A DNA stretch of 64,000 nt from the NCBI RefSeq assembly GCF_000417875.1, contig NW_006920880.1, positions 647,884-711,883 on the forward strand, given 5' to 3'. Position 1 is the first letter of the stretch; every line of letters begins with the position of its first letter. The position numbers and the translations under genes are program-made. The notes under the pieces are model-generated. The model was given only the letters and a program-made list of their open reading frames with translations. It did not search any database and was not told where the DNA came from. Origin of the DNA: Pseudozyma flocculosa PF-1 (lineage: Eukaryota; Basidiomycota; Ustilaginomycetes; Ustilaginales; Ustilaginaceae). Positions 31,791 through 44,391 of this stretch are shown piece after piece.

Positions 31791-33455
31791 ATGTCCGACC
31801 AATACCCTGACGACACTAAAAAGGACGACCGCATGGTCGCGCAGACCTTGTCTCACGCCAGCCCACAACACGACAAGAACTCGTACGATGAGGAGACCAA
31901 CGTCCCCTCCGGCCTCCCCGAGGGCATCGACGAGAAGAAGCTTCTGCGCAAGATCGACTTCACGCTCATCCCATGGATCTGCTTCCTATACCTGCTCTCA
32001 TTCCTCGATCGGGGCGCAATTGGCAACGCGCGCATCTACGGCCTCCAGACCGATCTCGGCCTGTCGAGCACGCAGTACGCCCTCACGCTCACCATCTTCT
32101 TCCTGCCGTACGCCGGCTTCGAGGTGCCCTCCAACATCCTGCTCAAGAGGCTCCGCCCGCGCATCTGGTTCCCGCTCATCACCATCTTTGTCGGAATCTG
32201 CATGGCCATGCAGGGCGTGGTCCACAACTACGGCGGCCTCCTCGGCGCCCGCTTCGCACTCGGCGTCGCCGAAGCCGGCCTCTTCCCGGGCGCCAACTAC
32301 CTCCTCGCCGGCTGGTACAAGCGCAACGAGATGGGAAAACGCACCGCCATCTTTTTCTCGGCCGCCACCCTGGCCGGCGCGTTCGGCGGACTCCTCAGCT
32401 ACGCCCTCAACCTCATGGACGGCATCGGAGGCTACGAAGGGTGGCGTTGGATCTTTCTCATTGTTGGAATATGCACATTTCTCGCAGGAATCCTCTCCTT
32501 CTGGCTCTGCGTCGACTTCCCGGACACGGCGTCTTTTCTGAGCGACAAGGAGCGACGCGCCGTCGTATGGCGGCTGCAGCAGGACCAGCAGTTCTCGGCC
32601 GCGGGCGAGACGTTCCACATGAACCACCTGTGGCGGGGCATCTGCGACTGGAAGACGATCGTCGGCATGCTCATCTACGCCGGAGTCTGCGGCCCGCTGT
32701 ACGCCTTTTCGCTCTTCACGCCGACCATCCTGCGCGAGCTGGGCTACACGGCCAACCGCGCCAACCTCACCTCGATCCCCATCTACGCCGTCGCCTGTCT
32801 CTTCACCGTCACCGTCGGATTCCTCGCCGATCGCACATCGAGGCGCTCCCTGTACAACGTCGGCCTCGGACTCGTCGCCATCGTCGGCTACGCGATCCTC
32901 ATTGGCAACAATCCGACCTCCAAGCCCGGAGTATCCTACTTCGCATGTTACTTGGCAGCCATCGGAATCTACCCGGCAATTTCCAACACCATCTCGCTCG
33001 TCGCCGGCAACTCGGAGGGAGCTTACACCCGGGCGGTGGTGACGGCGATGGTGATCAGCTTCGGCAACTTTAACGGCGCGCCAACGAGCAACGTGTACCC
33101 GACACGGACCAGCCCGCGCTTCCAGATGGGCCACGGGATCATTATCGGGTACCTGTTCATGACGGTGCTCGCGTCGCTCGTCTACTACCTCGGCGTCACG
33201 CGGGAAAATGCCAAGCGCGAGGCCGGGCTGAGGGACGAGAGGATCCTGGCGTCGGAGCTGTCGCCCGAGGAGCAGGCCGGAAGGGACCTGGAGGCTGAGG
33301 CGGCGCAGATCCGCGCTCAGGAGGCGGCCGAGGCGGGATGGTGGCGCCGGTTCCAGTACGGCCTGCACCTCCAGGGCGGCGGAACATACGCCACGGTCGA
33401 GGAGGCCAAGAGGCTCAAGGGCGACCATTGGTCTGGCTTCCGCTACAGGTCCTAG
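31791..33455 (+). CDS. MFS transporter, anion:cation symporter family (Dal5/Tna1-like)
   Basis: An intronless 554-residue protein with a hydrophilic N-terminus of about 60 residues, 12 predicted helices and a charged C-terminal tail. Family signatures are IPWICFLYLLSFLDRGAIGNARIYGL at the first helix, the loop GARFALGVAEAGLFPGANYLLAGWY and GHGIIIGYLF near the end. These mark the fungal ACS family, which includes the allantoate permease Dal5 and the nicotinate permease Tna1. The substrate is probably a carboxylate or vitamin-like anion but cannot be told from sequence. A usual SSNIY-type motif appears as TSNVYPTRTSPRFQMGHG. The ATG at 31791 (MSDQYPDD) sits downstream of a good TATA box, so the longer open frame upstream is leader. 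Confidence 0.87.
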   Translation: MSDQYPDDTKKDDRMVAQTLSHASPQHDKNSYDEETNVPSGLPEGIDEKKLLRKIDFTLIPWICFLYLLSFLDRGAIGNARIYGLQTDLGLSSTQYALTLTIFFLPYAGFEVPSNILLKRLRPRIWFPLITIFVGICMAMQGVVHNYGGLLGARFALGVAEAGLFPGANYLLAGWYKRNEMGKRTAIFFSAATLAGAFGGLLSYALNLMDGIGGYEGWRWIFLIVGICTFLAGILSFWLCVDFPDTASFLSDKERRAVVWRLQQDQQFSAAGETFHMNHLWRGICDWKTIVGMLIYAGVCGPLYAFSLFTPTILRELGYTANRANLTSIPIYAVACLFTVTVGFLADRTSRRSLYNVGLGLVAIVGYAILIGNNPTSKPGVSYFACYLAAIGIYPAISNTISLVAGNSEGAYTRAVVTAMVISFGNFNGAPTSNVYPTRTSPRFQMGHGIIIGYLFMTVLASLVYYLGVTRENAKREAGLRDERILASELSPEEQAGRDLEAEAAQIRAQEAAEAGWWRRFQYGLHLQGGGTYATVEEAKRLKGDHWSGFRYRS

Positions 33456-35962
33456 GCCGGCGCGCGCGTTGTTGGCGGCGATTCGGTCGCCGGAGCGGCG
33501 ACCGACTTTGTATCATGACTCGAAATGCTCCAACGAGAAAGAAAGAAGGAACGACAAGCTTGTATTCATACATTCCTTGGCAAAGGCTCGCCAGATTGTC
33601 GATCAATGGGTGTCCTGGTGTGCGTATGTGAGAACGGGAGATGGCAACAAGGATATAGAGGTCGCGGTCGCTGGTTGCGCGGGATGCGCAGCACGAATTG
33701 GTCGACGATGCTGAGCACCGGCCATCGTCTCAGCCGCGAGGCGAGAGTTGTCGTCGTGCGGATGGCGCCGGCAACCCTTCGAGGCGCAGGCCCGACCGGA
33801 TGTGCCGTCGCTGAACAGCTCGTACGTCGTGCTCTGAAGCATGGCGCGTCGAGAAACCCAATAGGGAATGCAGGATGGGCGGGCGGGCCTGCCGAATCGA
33901 GGACTGGCCGGCGCAGCCGCAACCGGAAGGCCCGCTCTTGCCGCGCTTGCTTGCTTTTCTATCAGGCACGGAAACGGTGCTACGGTGAGACAGGGTCCGC
34001 TACGACGGCTGCGACAGCGAGCTTTCGATCTACGATGGGCGACCCTGATCTCCTAGCCTCGTTTTGTGTCTTGACGCGGCATCCCTGCTACTGTACATGT
34101 ACTGCTCGCTGTAGGTTGCTCGTCGGGAGGATGAGTGGGCCGCAGGGACCTCCGTAGTGATGACGTCCGGCACGGCTGTCCGTAAGCGCAAGATCATTGT
34201 CACCCCGGCTTCCACCTCCGACGACAGGAGGTAGTGGGTCCGGGATCTTGCCGCTGTCATTCGCCCATGCATCGATGCTCTCGCCGTGTCGCAGTCAGCG
34301 GTCAGCGTCATCCGCGTCGAAAGAAGAGGTAGGCCGGCAAACAGGATGATGGCGGCGGAAAGAGAAGAAACCGTGACGTGAGAGAGAAGCCGACCTCCGC
34401 TTGGCCGGCGTCGCGGCCTGCTCGACGCAAAGTGGCATGACTTTTGACGGCCCTCAAGCGCTCTTCCCTGCCTCCGCTGTGACAACGACGGAGTGAAAGG
34501 CCGTCGGACGATGTGAAATTAGAGCTTGCCTGCCAGGCCGGGCTCCTTCCGTCATGGCATGATACGGATGATGGCTGGCGGACCTTCAAAAACCACCTTT
34601 TCTTCCTCAGCGACCGGGATATGCCTGCCTGCGACTGTGGTATGCGCTGCCGGCAAGCATCCGGCGGTGCTCATCATCCCCGGCCGCGCAGAGAGGGCGA
34701 AAGCCAAGCTCCTCCTCGCTCGGCTTCGGGATGTCCGTCGGACGTGCCGAACGGTGCGTCGCAGAGAGGAAAAGAGGGACGTCTCGCGGCGGCGCCATGG
34801 CGACAGCGTCGAGAGTTGAGCTAGCTTGCGCATGTCTTTGGCCTGCTGCTGGCGGGCCGCACGCCGTCCGACTTGGCGCAGCGCGGAGGCTGGGCGCCGA
34901 GGCTGTATGGTGCCGGTTGGGAAGCGTCGTGTCCGTGTCGGGGCAAACTAGGTCAGGTTCGTGGCACGGAGGTGGAGGGAAGCCCAGCCGGTCGAGGAGC
35001 GGGGGCGAGGCCAGGCACCTGCCGCTGAGGCAGCACCTTGCAAATCAAGTGACGTCGAGCTACGTGCGAGCGGCAGGCGAAGGCAGGCAGGCATCTGCCC
35101 GACCCTTTTTCCATCCTGGCCGCGGCAGCCCTTGCCCCACCCTCTCTAATTTTGCAGAGACGCAGCGTGGGCCTACTAGCTGTACCAGGCCAGGCCAGGC
35201 CAGCCCAGGCCAGCCCAGGCCAGCCCAGGCTAGGCCGCCGCAGAAAGTTCCATCGCCCAAGCGAAGGGCACCAAGAGTGGGCAGCAGCGCAGCGGGCAGC
35301 AGCGACCGACCCACCGCCCTGCCGCAACATACACCGCCCCAGGGCATTCCCTCTAGATGATGGCTGTGCGTGCACAGAAGCACTTTGCGAGGCAGCGGAA
35401 GGCGTGGCGACAAGCTGCGGTGCTGTTTGGCTGGTGGAAGTCAGCCTCGAGGCAAAGAGGCAGCAGCAAGCCAGGAGGAGAGGTGGTGTCAGGGTTGCGG
35501 GCTGTGCCAGGCCGGCGAGCAAATCGAGGTCGTGACGCGAAGCGAGGGAGCCGACGTAGACGTCAACCCGCCGCAGGCTGGGTCTGGCCGGCATGCCCTT
35601 GGCTTGGGCTCGGGGGCCGAGTCAGGCTCTGGACGGAGCTGACTCTCCAGAGCGCGCCCACCCTGCCTCCTTCGGCTGCCCTCTTGGCACCTTTTTTGCA
35701 ATCTCCGCGCCGGCAGAGAGAGAGGAGGAGGTCGGTGACGGCTTCCGTTGGCAAGGAAGCTTAAAAGGGCAGCTGCCGGCCCGCCGCTACCGTTGCCTTC
35801 ATCCATCCCCTTCCGCACCACCATCCTCATCCACCACCCGAGCGACATCGCCATCGCCATCCCTGCGCCTCTAGCCTTTGCAAGCATCGCCGCTACCGCT
35901 CACCCCAGCCGTCCCTAAACCTACGCTAGGTAGCCACCTCACCGGCCTTTGCAGCTCTCACA
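33456..35962. other. 2.5-kb intergenic region with a GGCCAGCCCA repeat
   Basis: No gene could be supported on either strand; open frames lack recognisable patterns and start or splice signals. A short tandem array of CCAGG/CCAGCCCAGG units lies at about 35185-35232. The last 200 bases are pyrimidine-rich and probably the leader of the MARVEL-type gene. Confidence 0.4.
35185..35232. repeat. Tandem CCAGG / CCAGCCCAGG array
   Basis: Several units of CCAGG are followed by three copies of a ten-base unit CCAGCCCAGG. Similar GGCCA arrays occur near 58836-58858. Confidence 0.7.
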
Positions 35963-36876
35963 ATGGTCGACACCTCTGCCGCGATCCGAAGGGGTCACCC
36001 CATCATCTTCATCCTCTTCACGGCGCTCAGCTTCATCACCGCCGTGATTGCCTCGACACTCGTCAGCGACTACAACTCGAACAACAACGCGCCCAGCGAC
36101 GGCGTCAACGGCGCCGTCCGCTTCCTCGTCTTCTGCGGCTGGTGGGGCTTCCTCTTTGGCATCCTCTTTGTGAGTGTCTCGTCTTGCCGCTTGGCTCGTC
36201 GTGGTGTTTCGCAGGCAGGGCTCCGGTCCCCCTTGGGCCCCTTTCGGTGGGACTGCGACCGAAGCGGTGGCTTCCGGGCCCAGAGTGCTCCCAGAGGACG
36301 GCGTGGAGCTCGCTTGTGGGTCTGGGATCCCCCCATGGCGCAGTCAGCAGGATGGTTATTCTTTTAGAATATTTTTTGTCGATGAGGCCGCCCGCCACCA
36401 GCCAGCCATGGCGGAGCGGGTCGAGCCGATGCTATCACTCGTGTACTGATTCCAGAAGGGCCCCGCGGAGGGCGCCAGAAGAGCGCGCGATGCACCACCA
36501 CGGTTCGTCTGGGTTCCAGTGTCGCTGACCGTACCCCGTCCTACACTTCGCTCTGCCCTCTTCACTCCTCGCCACCGCGCAGACCGTCTTCTTCCTCACG
36601 GGCAAGGGCGGCATCCTCACCTCGATCGCTGGCCATGGCATCTGGATCTTCCTCACCTGGCTCTTCTTCGTCGCCGGCGCCGGTGCTCTCACCAACAACG
36701 TCGACGGCAGCTGCGGCAACCGCGGCCCCTCGTTCCCCTACTGCAACTCGGTCAAGGCGCTCGAGGCCTTCTCGTGGATGGCGTGGATCATCCTCACCCT
36801 CATGCTCGGCATCGTCGCCTTTGTCGGCGCCGGCTCGTTCCGCGGCGGCAGGTCGGTCAAGGAGGGCCTCGCCTAA
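35963..36876 (+). CDS. Four-helix membrane protein, MARVEL-domain type
   Basis: Two exons (35963-36169 and 36583-36876) with a 413-nt intron give 166 residues. Four hydrophobic helices are visible: IIFILFTALSFITAVIAS, FLVFCGWWGFLFGILF, GIWIFLTWLFFVAGAGAL and MAWIILTLMLGIVAFVGA. A short loop between helices 3 and 4 contains two cysteines (SCGNRGPSFPYC), probably disulfide-bonded on the luminal or outer face. The pattern fits small fungal MARVEL proteins of the plasma membrane or secretory vesicles. A specific function is unknown. The intron is long for this genome, but both boundaries match GTGAGT..CAG and phase is preserved. Confidence 0.75.
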
Positions 36877-38878
36877 TCGGTGTCGTTGTTCGCCACTCGA
36901 ACCGCTGTCAGACAGCGCCCTGCCGCTACCATGACTCGAAGCCGCGATGATCGCGCTCGGATAGCCACTTGAAGGGTCTCCGAACGGCCCACACAACGCT
37001 ACGAACACGTCACACTTTCCTCGCCCAACGCGCCCAACACGACGAGCCCGATATACCAGTCGAGTCCACCCACTCGACACGCACGCTCTTCGCCTTCTTC
37101 TTCGCTCTGCCTCTGCCTCTTTCTTTTCGTCTTCGTCTTCCTCTCTGCCCCGTCCTATTTGCCCTTCGCTCTTCCCGTCATTTCATGTAGTTGTGTGTTG
37201 CCCTGCCCATCCAACCCCATCAAACGACCTCTCGGGAAGAAGGAGTCCTCTTCTCCCCAACCTTTCCCCGTTACCCAACCCTGTATCATGAATGCTGACG
37301 GCCTCTGCCTCTTTGACGTTCCAAGATGATCCACTCGTCAGGGAGTTCGGTGTGCGATTGTGTGGTGGCTCAAGGAGAGCAGGCCGGCACGTGAAGTACT
37401 TGCTTGCTTGCGCTGTGGCAGACCCTGCCTGACACGTCGGTGACGTAGACGGGCTGGCAGAGCCGGCCCGAGCTCGGCTCCGAAGAAGGTGGCACGCAGC
37501 CCTCCATCCCGGGCCGGCCCGAACAAGCGGGCCCTGTCGATCGGATCGGCGAAAACGAGGCCGCCAGGCTTCTGGCATGCCAAAGTCCTCCCTCGGAGCG
37601 CCGCCCTTCCTACGTCATCCTGGCGGCTCCCACTCCCGGTCCACCCTCGTTCGGGCCCCCGACTCAGCATCATTGCGAGGCAGGAGCGGTGTATGACGAG
37701 CCACGCCACGGCGATGCGATGACCACGACGCGGGGTCGGGAGGTCCTCGCTCGGAGCCGGCGTGAGCAGGGGATGTCCAGCAAGGTGAACGCCCAAACGG
37801 ACCAACCAGATTCGAGCGTTTGGCAAAGGGTTGGTCGGCGCCGGCGCCGGCGACGACGGGGCGGGTCTGGGGGGCGGTGGCGCGGCGAGGACACGCAACG
37901 GCAAACTCGCTCGCTCTTCGTCGGGCGAATCGAGACTGCCTGCGGTCTGCTGCAGCTGGCGATTTCGCCCGCGTGCCCGGAAGCTGCAGCTTGCTTGCGC
38001 CGTCCCGGTCCGCTGCGACGACAACGACTGACCCTGCCTGCTGGCAGATCACGCCGCTCGACTCAACCCTGGCCTTTTCGATGTGCGAAGAGCTCGTACA
38101 GTACGGAGAGCTGAGGGCGACAGGTGGCGTAGGCCAGCGTCGAGGCTCAGTCGCACCTCACCTTAGCTAAGATCGGGAACGCATCCTCCATCGGCGTCGA
38201 CCGGGACCCACCGATGGCGCGGCGGGCAAACAGAGGGTTGGGAAGGAAGGCTGCATGCAAGGCGGAGGCAAAGGGCCGGTTGAGGAGCGCGAGCGGCGTG
38301 GCCTGGATTTCAAATCAACCCGCCCGGCCCCTTCCTGCCCCTGCCCTCTGCTGGAAAAATGAGGTCAGTGGAGAGTCAACAAACCCTGCCTGGGCTCTTG
38401 GCTGGGCCGCGCCCGCCTGCAGGCAGCCCGCCCTTTCCGGCAGCCGCCCGCGAAGAAACGAAGCGAAACGAAACGAGCGACGAGAAAAAAATTCATCGTC
38501 GGCCGCTCCCGCCGACCGATCCCTGGATGACCCGAGCCAAGCCGGCCAGGCCAAGCAAGCAAGGCCAGGACGAAGGGCGCATGCGAGGAACGACAAAGAT
38601 CGCCCAACGGCTCGCTGCCGTGGGGTTGGCTGGGCCGTGGCTGGCTGCTGACAAGAGGCTGGCGGTTTGGTTGGCCGACTGAGCTGGGCCCCCGTCGCCC
38701 AGGAGCTCGCCCCCGTGAGTCAAGGGGGGGCAGGGCAGCCGGGGTCCGCCACCTCTAGCCTCCCTCATCTATTAGACCGCCAGCCACCTTGAACCCTTCT
38801 TTCCGACCTTCCCTCACTACCCACAACCACATCAACTTCCCTCTACCAACCCCGACCCACACCACCACACAACTCACA
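36877..38878. other. 2-kb intergenic region upstream of cytochrome c
   Basis: No gene is supported. Near 37085-37160 is a CT-rich tract, probably 3' sequence of the preceding gene. The last 120 bases before 38879 are rich in CCAACCCCGACCCACACCACCAC-like leader sequence typical of highly expressed genes. Confidence 0.4.
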
Positions 38879-39796
38879 ATGGGATTCAAGGACGGCGATC
38901 TCAAGAAGGGTGCTGGTCTCTTCAAGACCCGCTGCGCTCAGTGCCACACCCTCGGTGCTGGCGAGCCCAACAAGGGTTAGTATCTGGCGACGCAAGGTCG
39001 ACCGATTGCAAGCGTCCGCTCCGTTGGCGATGACGGGCGATTACCGGGTCTGGCGGACGCCGCGGAGCACTGCGCTCGCTGCGACTGGCTTCCCCGTCAA
39101 TGGCGGCGCCCGGCACGGCGAGGCCTGGACAGCTTTCACGCATCTGAGCTGCCTCTGGAGCTCATGCGCTGCTGGATAAAAGGAGCTATCTGCCTCCCGA
39201 TACGGCTCGATGCGCGCCCGGATGGCAGTGCGGGAGGACGCCACAGGCCGTCTTGCAACGGTCGCCTTGGCCTCTCTGGTACTCGGAATACACCACGGAT
39301 CTCTGAGCTGACATTCTGTCGTCTCCGCTCCATGTCTACTCCCGCCACAGTCGGCCCTAACCTCCACGGTCTCTTCGGCCGCAAGACTGGCTCCGTCGAG
39401 GGCTTCAGCTACACCCAGGCCAACATCAACAAGGGTGTCACTTGGTGAGTGTGCCATGCTCGCCGCTGCGTTAGCTCCGGCGCTCTGCTAGGATGGGCAG
39501 GCCGGTTTCGCCTCGCCTCTAGTGCTGTCACGCGTGCGAGGGCGATCGACTAGCCACGGCGCCGCACCTCGAGGAGCACGAGAGTGAACGCCCTTCCGTC
39601 ACAAGGACGACCAATTAACGACCTTCTTGCGCTTGTCGATTCATGTTCCCATTTCTGCAGGGACGAGGAGACCCTCTTCGAGTACCTCGAGAACCCCAAG
39701 AAGTACATCCCCGGCACCAAGATGGCCTTTGCCGGTCTGAAGAAGGAGAAGGACCGCAACGACCTCATCACCTACCTCCGCGACGAGACCAAGTAG
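38879..39796 (+). CDS. CYC1: Cytochrome c
   Basis: Three exons (38879-38975, 39351-39444, 39661-39796) give 108 residues. The haem site CAQCH is at 19-23 and the axial Met lies in GTKMAFAG. The sequence is very close to what I recall of Ustilago cytochrome c ([38 protein letters not shown]), which is the best single clue to the organism's placement. It carries electrons from complex III to cytochrome oxidase in the mitochondrial intermembrane space. Introns are large relative to the exons (375 and 216 nt). The leader CACAACTCACA before ATG is A/C-rich, as in strongly expressed fungal genes. Confidence 0.97.
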
Positions 39797-41325
39797 AGTT
39801 CCGAACGGCGACACCTCGCTTGCCTTGCAGATACCGACGCACTCCGGTTCCTCGTAGCCCATCGCATCGCCGCCTCCGGTAATATCACACCCTGCTACAC
39901 TGCTCCCATCTCGACCGGCCGTATTCGTTTGCCGTGGTCATGCTGGCCCAGCTCCGACATTTGAGAGACGCCTGCTGTGACGAGCCTGTTCAATCGTGCG
40001 GCCGTACGGCCTGGTCCACGACCGGAGGACGACCGGAAGGAGAGTAATGTGAGGCGATAGCGGCGGGTGGCGAACAACGCTGGCGTGAAGTTCGTCGACG
40101 CGTAGGACCCTGCTGACGAGGCGACGGCTGTCACTCCGGGCACGGCCCCGCCTGGGCTGGTGCCTTCGTGCGCCGCCGCCGCCACGCCAAACGTCCGAGG
40201 GTAATGCGGGATGCCCTCTTGGTTCCCAGCTGCAAAGGCGGGCAGGCAGGCAGGCAGATAGATCCATGTGCGAAGCTGATGTTTGTCGCCCCTTGACAAG
40301 AGCCTAGCAGCGCGCAGCATGGAGAGCCAGGAACGTTGGGGCGCCTAGCGTCACGTATCGGGGTGTTTTTCCCCGATGAAGAATTATCATCGGCGTCGAT
40401 TTGGCCAAATCGGGCTAGAGGGATGTCCGCCGTCAAGTCTTAGCGTCGGCGCGACAGCCGCGACTGTATGCTGTAGACACAGCCACCGGTCACCAGGCCC
40501 GACCGACCGACGGCATGTCTGCCTCTTGCCTGCTGCTGGCCACCACTCTATTGACCCGCCTGCGCGCGCCTTGCTGCCCTCCCTCCCCCCACCTCTGAGA
40601 TCGACCGCCAGCTCCCCTCCTGCTTTCGTTCCGCCGACTCGACCGCCGACAGCTAGTGGTCGTCGTCTCGATCGCGCTCGCACCCACACAACGCGGGCGC
40701 CACCGCCGCCGCCGTCGGTGTCGTGTACCACCTGGACGGACTCGAGGTGCCTTTGTCCGCCGCGCCGTCCTTATCGCCCTCGCACCGCCGCTCCTCGACT
40801 TGGTCACCTTACCCACCGCACCCTCGTGCTTGAGCTGCATAGGAAGCACCTTGGCAACGCCCCGGCCCGAGGATAAGCCTGCACTGCTCTCCGTCCCGCT
40901 CCATCCTCCGTCGAACCCGGACAACGACTCTCTTTCTCTTGCTCCGCCGCTCGCCCCAGCATCGCACACGGACCCTGCCTCTCCTCCTGCTCCCATCGGT
41001 TTCCGCGCCTTTTTGCTTCCGACTGCCACCTCGTTCCGCCCTTATTCGCATTCGCATAGCAGGAATCCTCGAACTACGCTCTGGCCACCGACCTGCCGTC
41101 CCGACCCGGACCAGTCTGTCTTTCGCAACCTTGCCCCGTGTCACTGTGCACCTCTGTCAAGCATTTCTGTTGCCACTGCGGCCAAATCGGCAGTAGCCTC
41201 AGTTCTGCCACCGCTCGCCCTCGTCCGTCGACCGGCGCTGAACTTCGACTGCGCTTCCGGCAGCAACAGCTCACGCGTGGCCGTGGCATCACCGTCCCCG
41301 GCATCAGCGCCACACGTATAGCAGT
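39797..41325. other. 1.5-kb intergenic region upstream of the YTH gene
   Basis: No gene is supported. A GGCAGGCAGGCAGGCAG run lies near 40239-40257. The final several hundred bases are C-rich with few G runs on the plus strand and probably form a long leader of the YTH gene. Confidence 0.4.
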
Positions 41326-44300
41326 ATGTCGGTGACGCCCCCGCCCTCGACGCCCCCACCGCCGGGAACGCCTGGCGGCACGCACAGCAGCCCGAGCAAG
41401 CAGAGCAGCAGCCGATGGGGTACCATTTCGGGCGGCGCTCTCCGCAGCCCACCTCCCGCGCCCTCCTCGGGTGCTTCCGTCCGCCGCAACCACACCATCC
41501 ACGGCGCCCGCCAGAACGACAAGCCCCGTCTCGAGAAGCACTTTGAGCAGCCGGAGAACTTCGAGCAGCTCTACGGCGCCGGACACGCGACGAGCTCGGC
41601 CGCCGGCCACTCTTCGCTGGGCATCGATGGGGACCAACGCGGATCGTCGTCCTCGTCCTACGTCCACCATCCCTCGAGCGACCCCCTTTCCTCACCTCCG
41701 AACAGCTCGGGCTTCGCCGACGAGCCCCTCACCGACCTGGCCCCCCTGCAGGCGCTCTACTCCAAGGCGAACGTCTCGCGCAACAACTCGCTGCCGACGC
41801 GGCATTCCTCTCGACGTGAGTCGCGTGTTTCCTCCAGGCCCTGCGGTATCGCATCGCGGCATCGAGAGACCCTTCCGTCACTGACCCTGACCATTCCGCG
41901 CCTCGTGCCCCGTTGCAGTGACCTCGCATATGCCGGCCAGCGCGACCCAGGGACGCTCGAGCCTCTTCAACAGCCTCTCGGCAATCACAGGCGGGAGCGA
42001 CCACGACGAGCACGACTGGGAAAAGATGATCCGCGCCGGCGGCGCCCTAGGAGATGACGTGAGTAGCTGCGTCAGTCTGGACTTGCCAGCGTGTCGACGT
42101 GGGTCCAGGAGCCGGCTGCATTGTCGGCCCTGTCCACCCTGCATGCACGGACCCCCTCTGCGCGTGCGCGCTGCTGAAGGCAGAGTCTGCGCTCCCCCTT
42201 TCTTGTCCCCTCTCGTCCTGTTTCCCCACCTGTCCTTCTGTTTCCTTCAACGCCACGCTGGGCTTCCACCAGTCCAAGGACTCGGAGGAGGAAACGCTAG
42301 ACGCCCTCTGGACCGACACCCTCTTTATGCACAAACGATTCCCTTCGGCCGCCACCTCGAACCAACCACGCTCGCCCATCGCACACAGCGAACACCTCTT
42401 CGAAGGCCACCACCGCAGCGGCAGCTCGAGCGCCATGGAGGCGATCGAACAGGGCTTTTCGGCATCGTCACCTCTGGGCCCCGGCTTCGTCCGGAGGCAC
42501 CAGTCCCTCAACCACCACCACGGCGGCCGCCGGCTGACGACACGGTCGTCGGATCTGCTCCGACAGACTACATCGACGGCTGCGCCTGCGCCGTCGACTT
42601 CGATCTCTGCCGAGATCGAGCAGGCCCTCAGCCCGCGCCAGCCCACACTCAGCATGTCGGCGGCCAGCAGCCCGATCGCGCCCAGCAGCTACTCCAAGAC
42701 ACCCTGGGGTCACACCGGCGGCCACACCATCGGATCGCCTTCGCGCTTCGCCAACAGCTTTCCATCGCCTACCGAAGGCAGGATGGCCGATCAGCAGCGG
42801 GAGCAGCAGCAGCAGCGGGATGCGTCAGCTCCGGTCCACGGGCGCGTCGCATCCTCCTCGGACTCGCCATCTGGCTCGCTGATGGACATCCACGCCAGTC
42901 TAGCCAAGCTCGACATCCGAGGCTCGTTCCAGCCCATCCCCAGCGACCCGGCCGACGCACACCACGGCCTGCCCGAGCGGCCGAGCCTGCAGTCGAGGAG
43001 CAGCTCCTCGGACATCCAGATGCAAGCCGGCCAACAACGCAAGCTCCCGTCCTTGATCACGAACCGAGATGTGCTGGCCAGGGGCGCCGGCGCGACGCCG
43101 GGACAGATGGGCGGTCCGATCTCGGCGGCCGCCTATGTGCCCCCCATCGGCCATGCGCATTCTCGCCAGCAGTCGCACGAGCCCGGCGCAGGCGGTCGGT
43201 TCGAGAACGGCCCTCCCCTGCGCCTCGGCCCGTTTACCGCGGCGCCGACGACGGGGTGGCAGGAAAAGGAGCAGCTCTTTGGCGGCGGCGGCGGCGGCGA
43301 AGGGCCGGCCGCGCCGTTCCGCGGCAACGACCAGTGGGGGCTCGGGCTGAGCGCCGGACCCCGTTGGAACCGAAAGGGTTTGAATTCACTGAGCGGGCTG
43401 GCAAGGCNNNNNNNNNNNNNNNNNNNNNNNNNNNNNNNNNNNNNNNNNNNNNNNNNNNNNNNNNNNNNNNNNNNNNNNNNNNNNNNNNNNNNNNNNNNNN
43501 NNNNNNNNNNNNNNNNNNNNNNNNNNNNNNNNNNNNNNNNNGCCCGGCCACCTCGGGCCACCGCCGGTGGTGCCTGGAGCCCTGGCGCCGCCGACGCCCG
43601 TCGACCCGACGACCCTGATGCTGCAAAAGGGCTACAACCCGCCGCCCGGCACGTTTGACCTCTGCCCGCCCGCCGCGCGCTTCTTTGTCATCAAGTCGTA
43701 CACCGAGGACGACGTGCACAAGTCGCTCAAGTACGAGATCTGGGCGAGCACGGACAAGGGCAACCAGCGCCTCGACAAGGCCTTCCGCGAGAGCGCCCAC
43801 ACCGGGCCCATCTACCTCTTCTTTTCCGTCAACGCCTCGGGTCACTTTTGCGGCATGGCCCAGATGCTCACCCCGCTCGACTACACCACCAGCAGCAACG
43901 TGTGGGCGCAGGACGGCAAGTGGAAGGGCACGTTCAAGGTGCGCTGGATCTACGTCAAGGACCTGCCCAACAACCAGCTCCGGCACATCCGCCTCCACAA
44001 CACGCCCGAGGTCAAGCCCGTGACCCAGAGCCGCGACACCCAGGAGCTCACCCCGGACGCCGGCAGAGAGGTGCTCAGGATCATGGCCGACTACCAGGCA
44101 AAGACGAGCCTCCTCCAGGACTTTGACTTTTACGAGGTCCAGAGCCAGCAGCAGGCCGCCTTCAAGGGCCAGCCCGCCGCCAAGCCCGCACCGCACAGGG
44201 GCGGCAGCGGCAGCGGGCCCGTCATCGGCGAGCAGCAGCAGCATCAGCAGCAGCAGCAGCAGCAGCCGAGGCGCAACAACGGCGCCAGCCCTAGTCCAGC

Positions 44301-44391
44301 AACGCCCTCGAGGCTCGCCAAAGCCCGTCCAGAGCACTCGCCGCGCGTCGACGTCGACGTCGCCCCCGGCCTTGGCCCTTCGCCCCTGTGA
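41326..44391 (+). CDS. YTH-domain m6A reader (YTHDF-type), interrupted by an assembly gap
   Basis: Exons 41326-41815, 41919-42058 and 42273 onward keep phase into a run of N at 43408-43541; coding resumes after the gap in a different frame, to a stop at 44391. The long N-terminal part is low in complexity (Ser, Pro, Gln, Gly). The C-terminal YTH domain begins [20 protein letters not shown] and includes [36 protein letters not shown] and [21 protein letters not shown]. The cage tryptophans are those in IWAST and in VWAQDGKW. The [11 protein letters not shown] form is that of the YTHDF subfamily, cytoplasmic readers that usually promote mRNA decay. The tail has a polyglutamine run. Either an intron lies in the gap or the N run is not the true length, because 134 bases do not preserve frame. 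Confidence 0.88.
43408..43541. other. Assembly gap (134 N)
   Basis: A run of N inside the disordered region of the YTH gene. Flanking frames do not match across it, so its length is likely nominal or it hides an intron. Confidence 0.98.
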
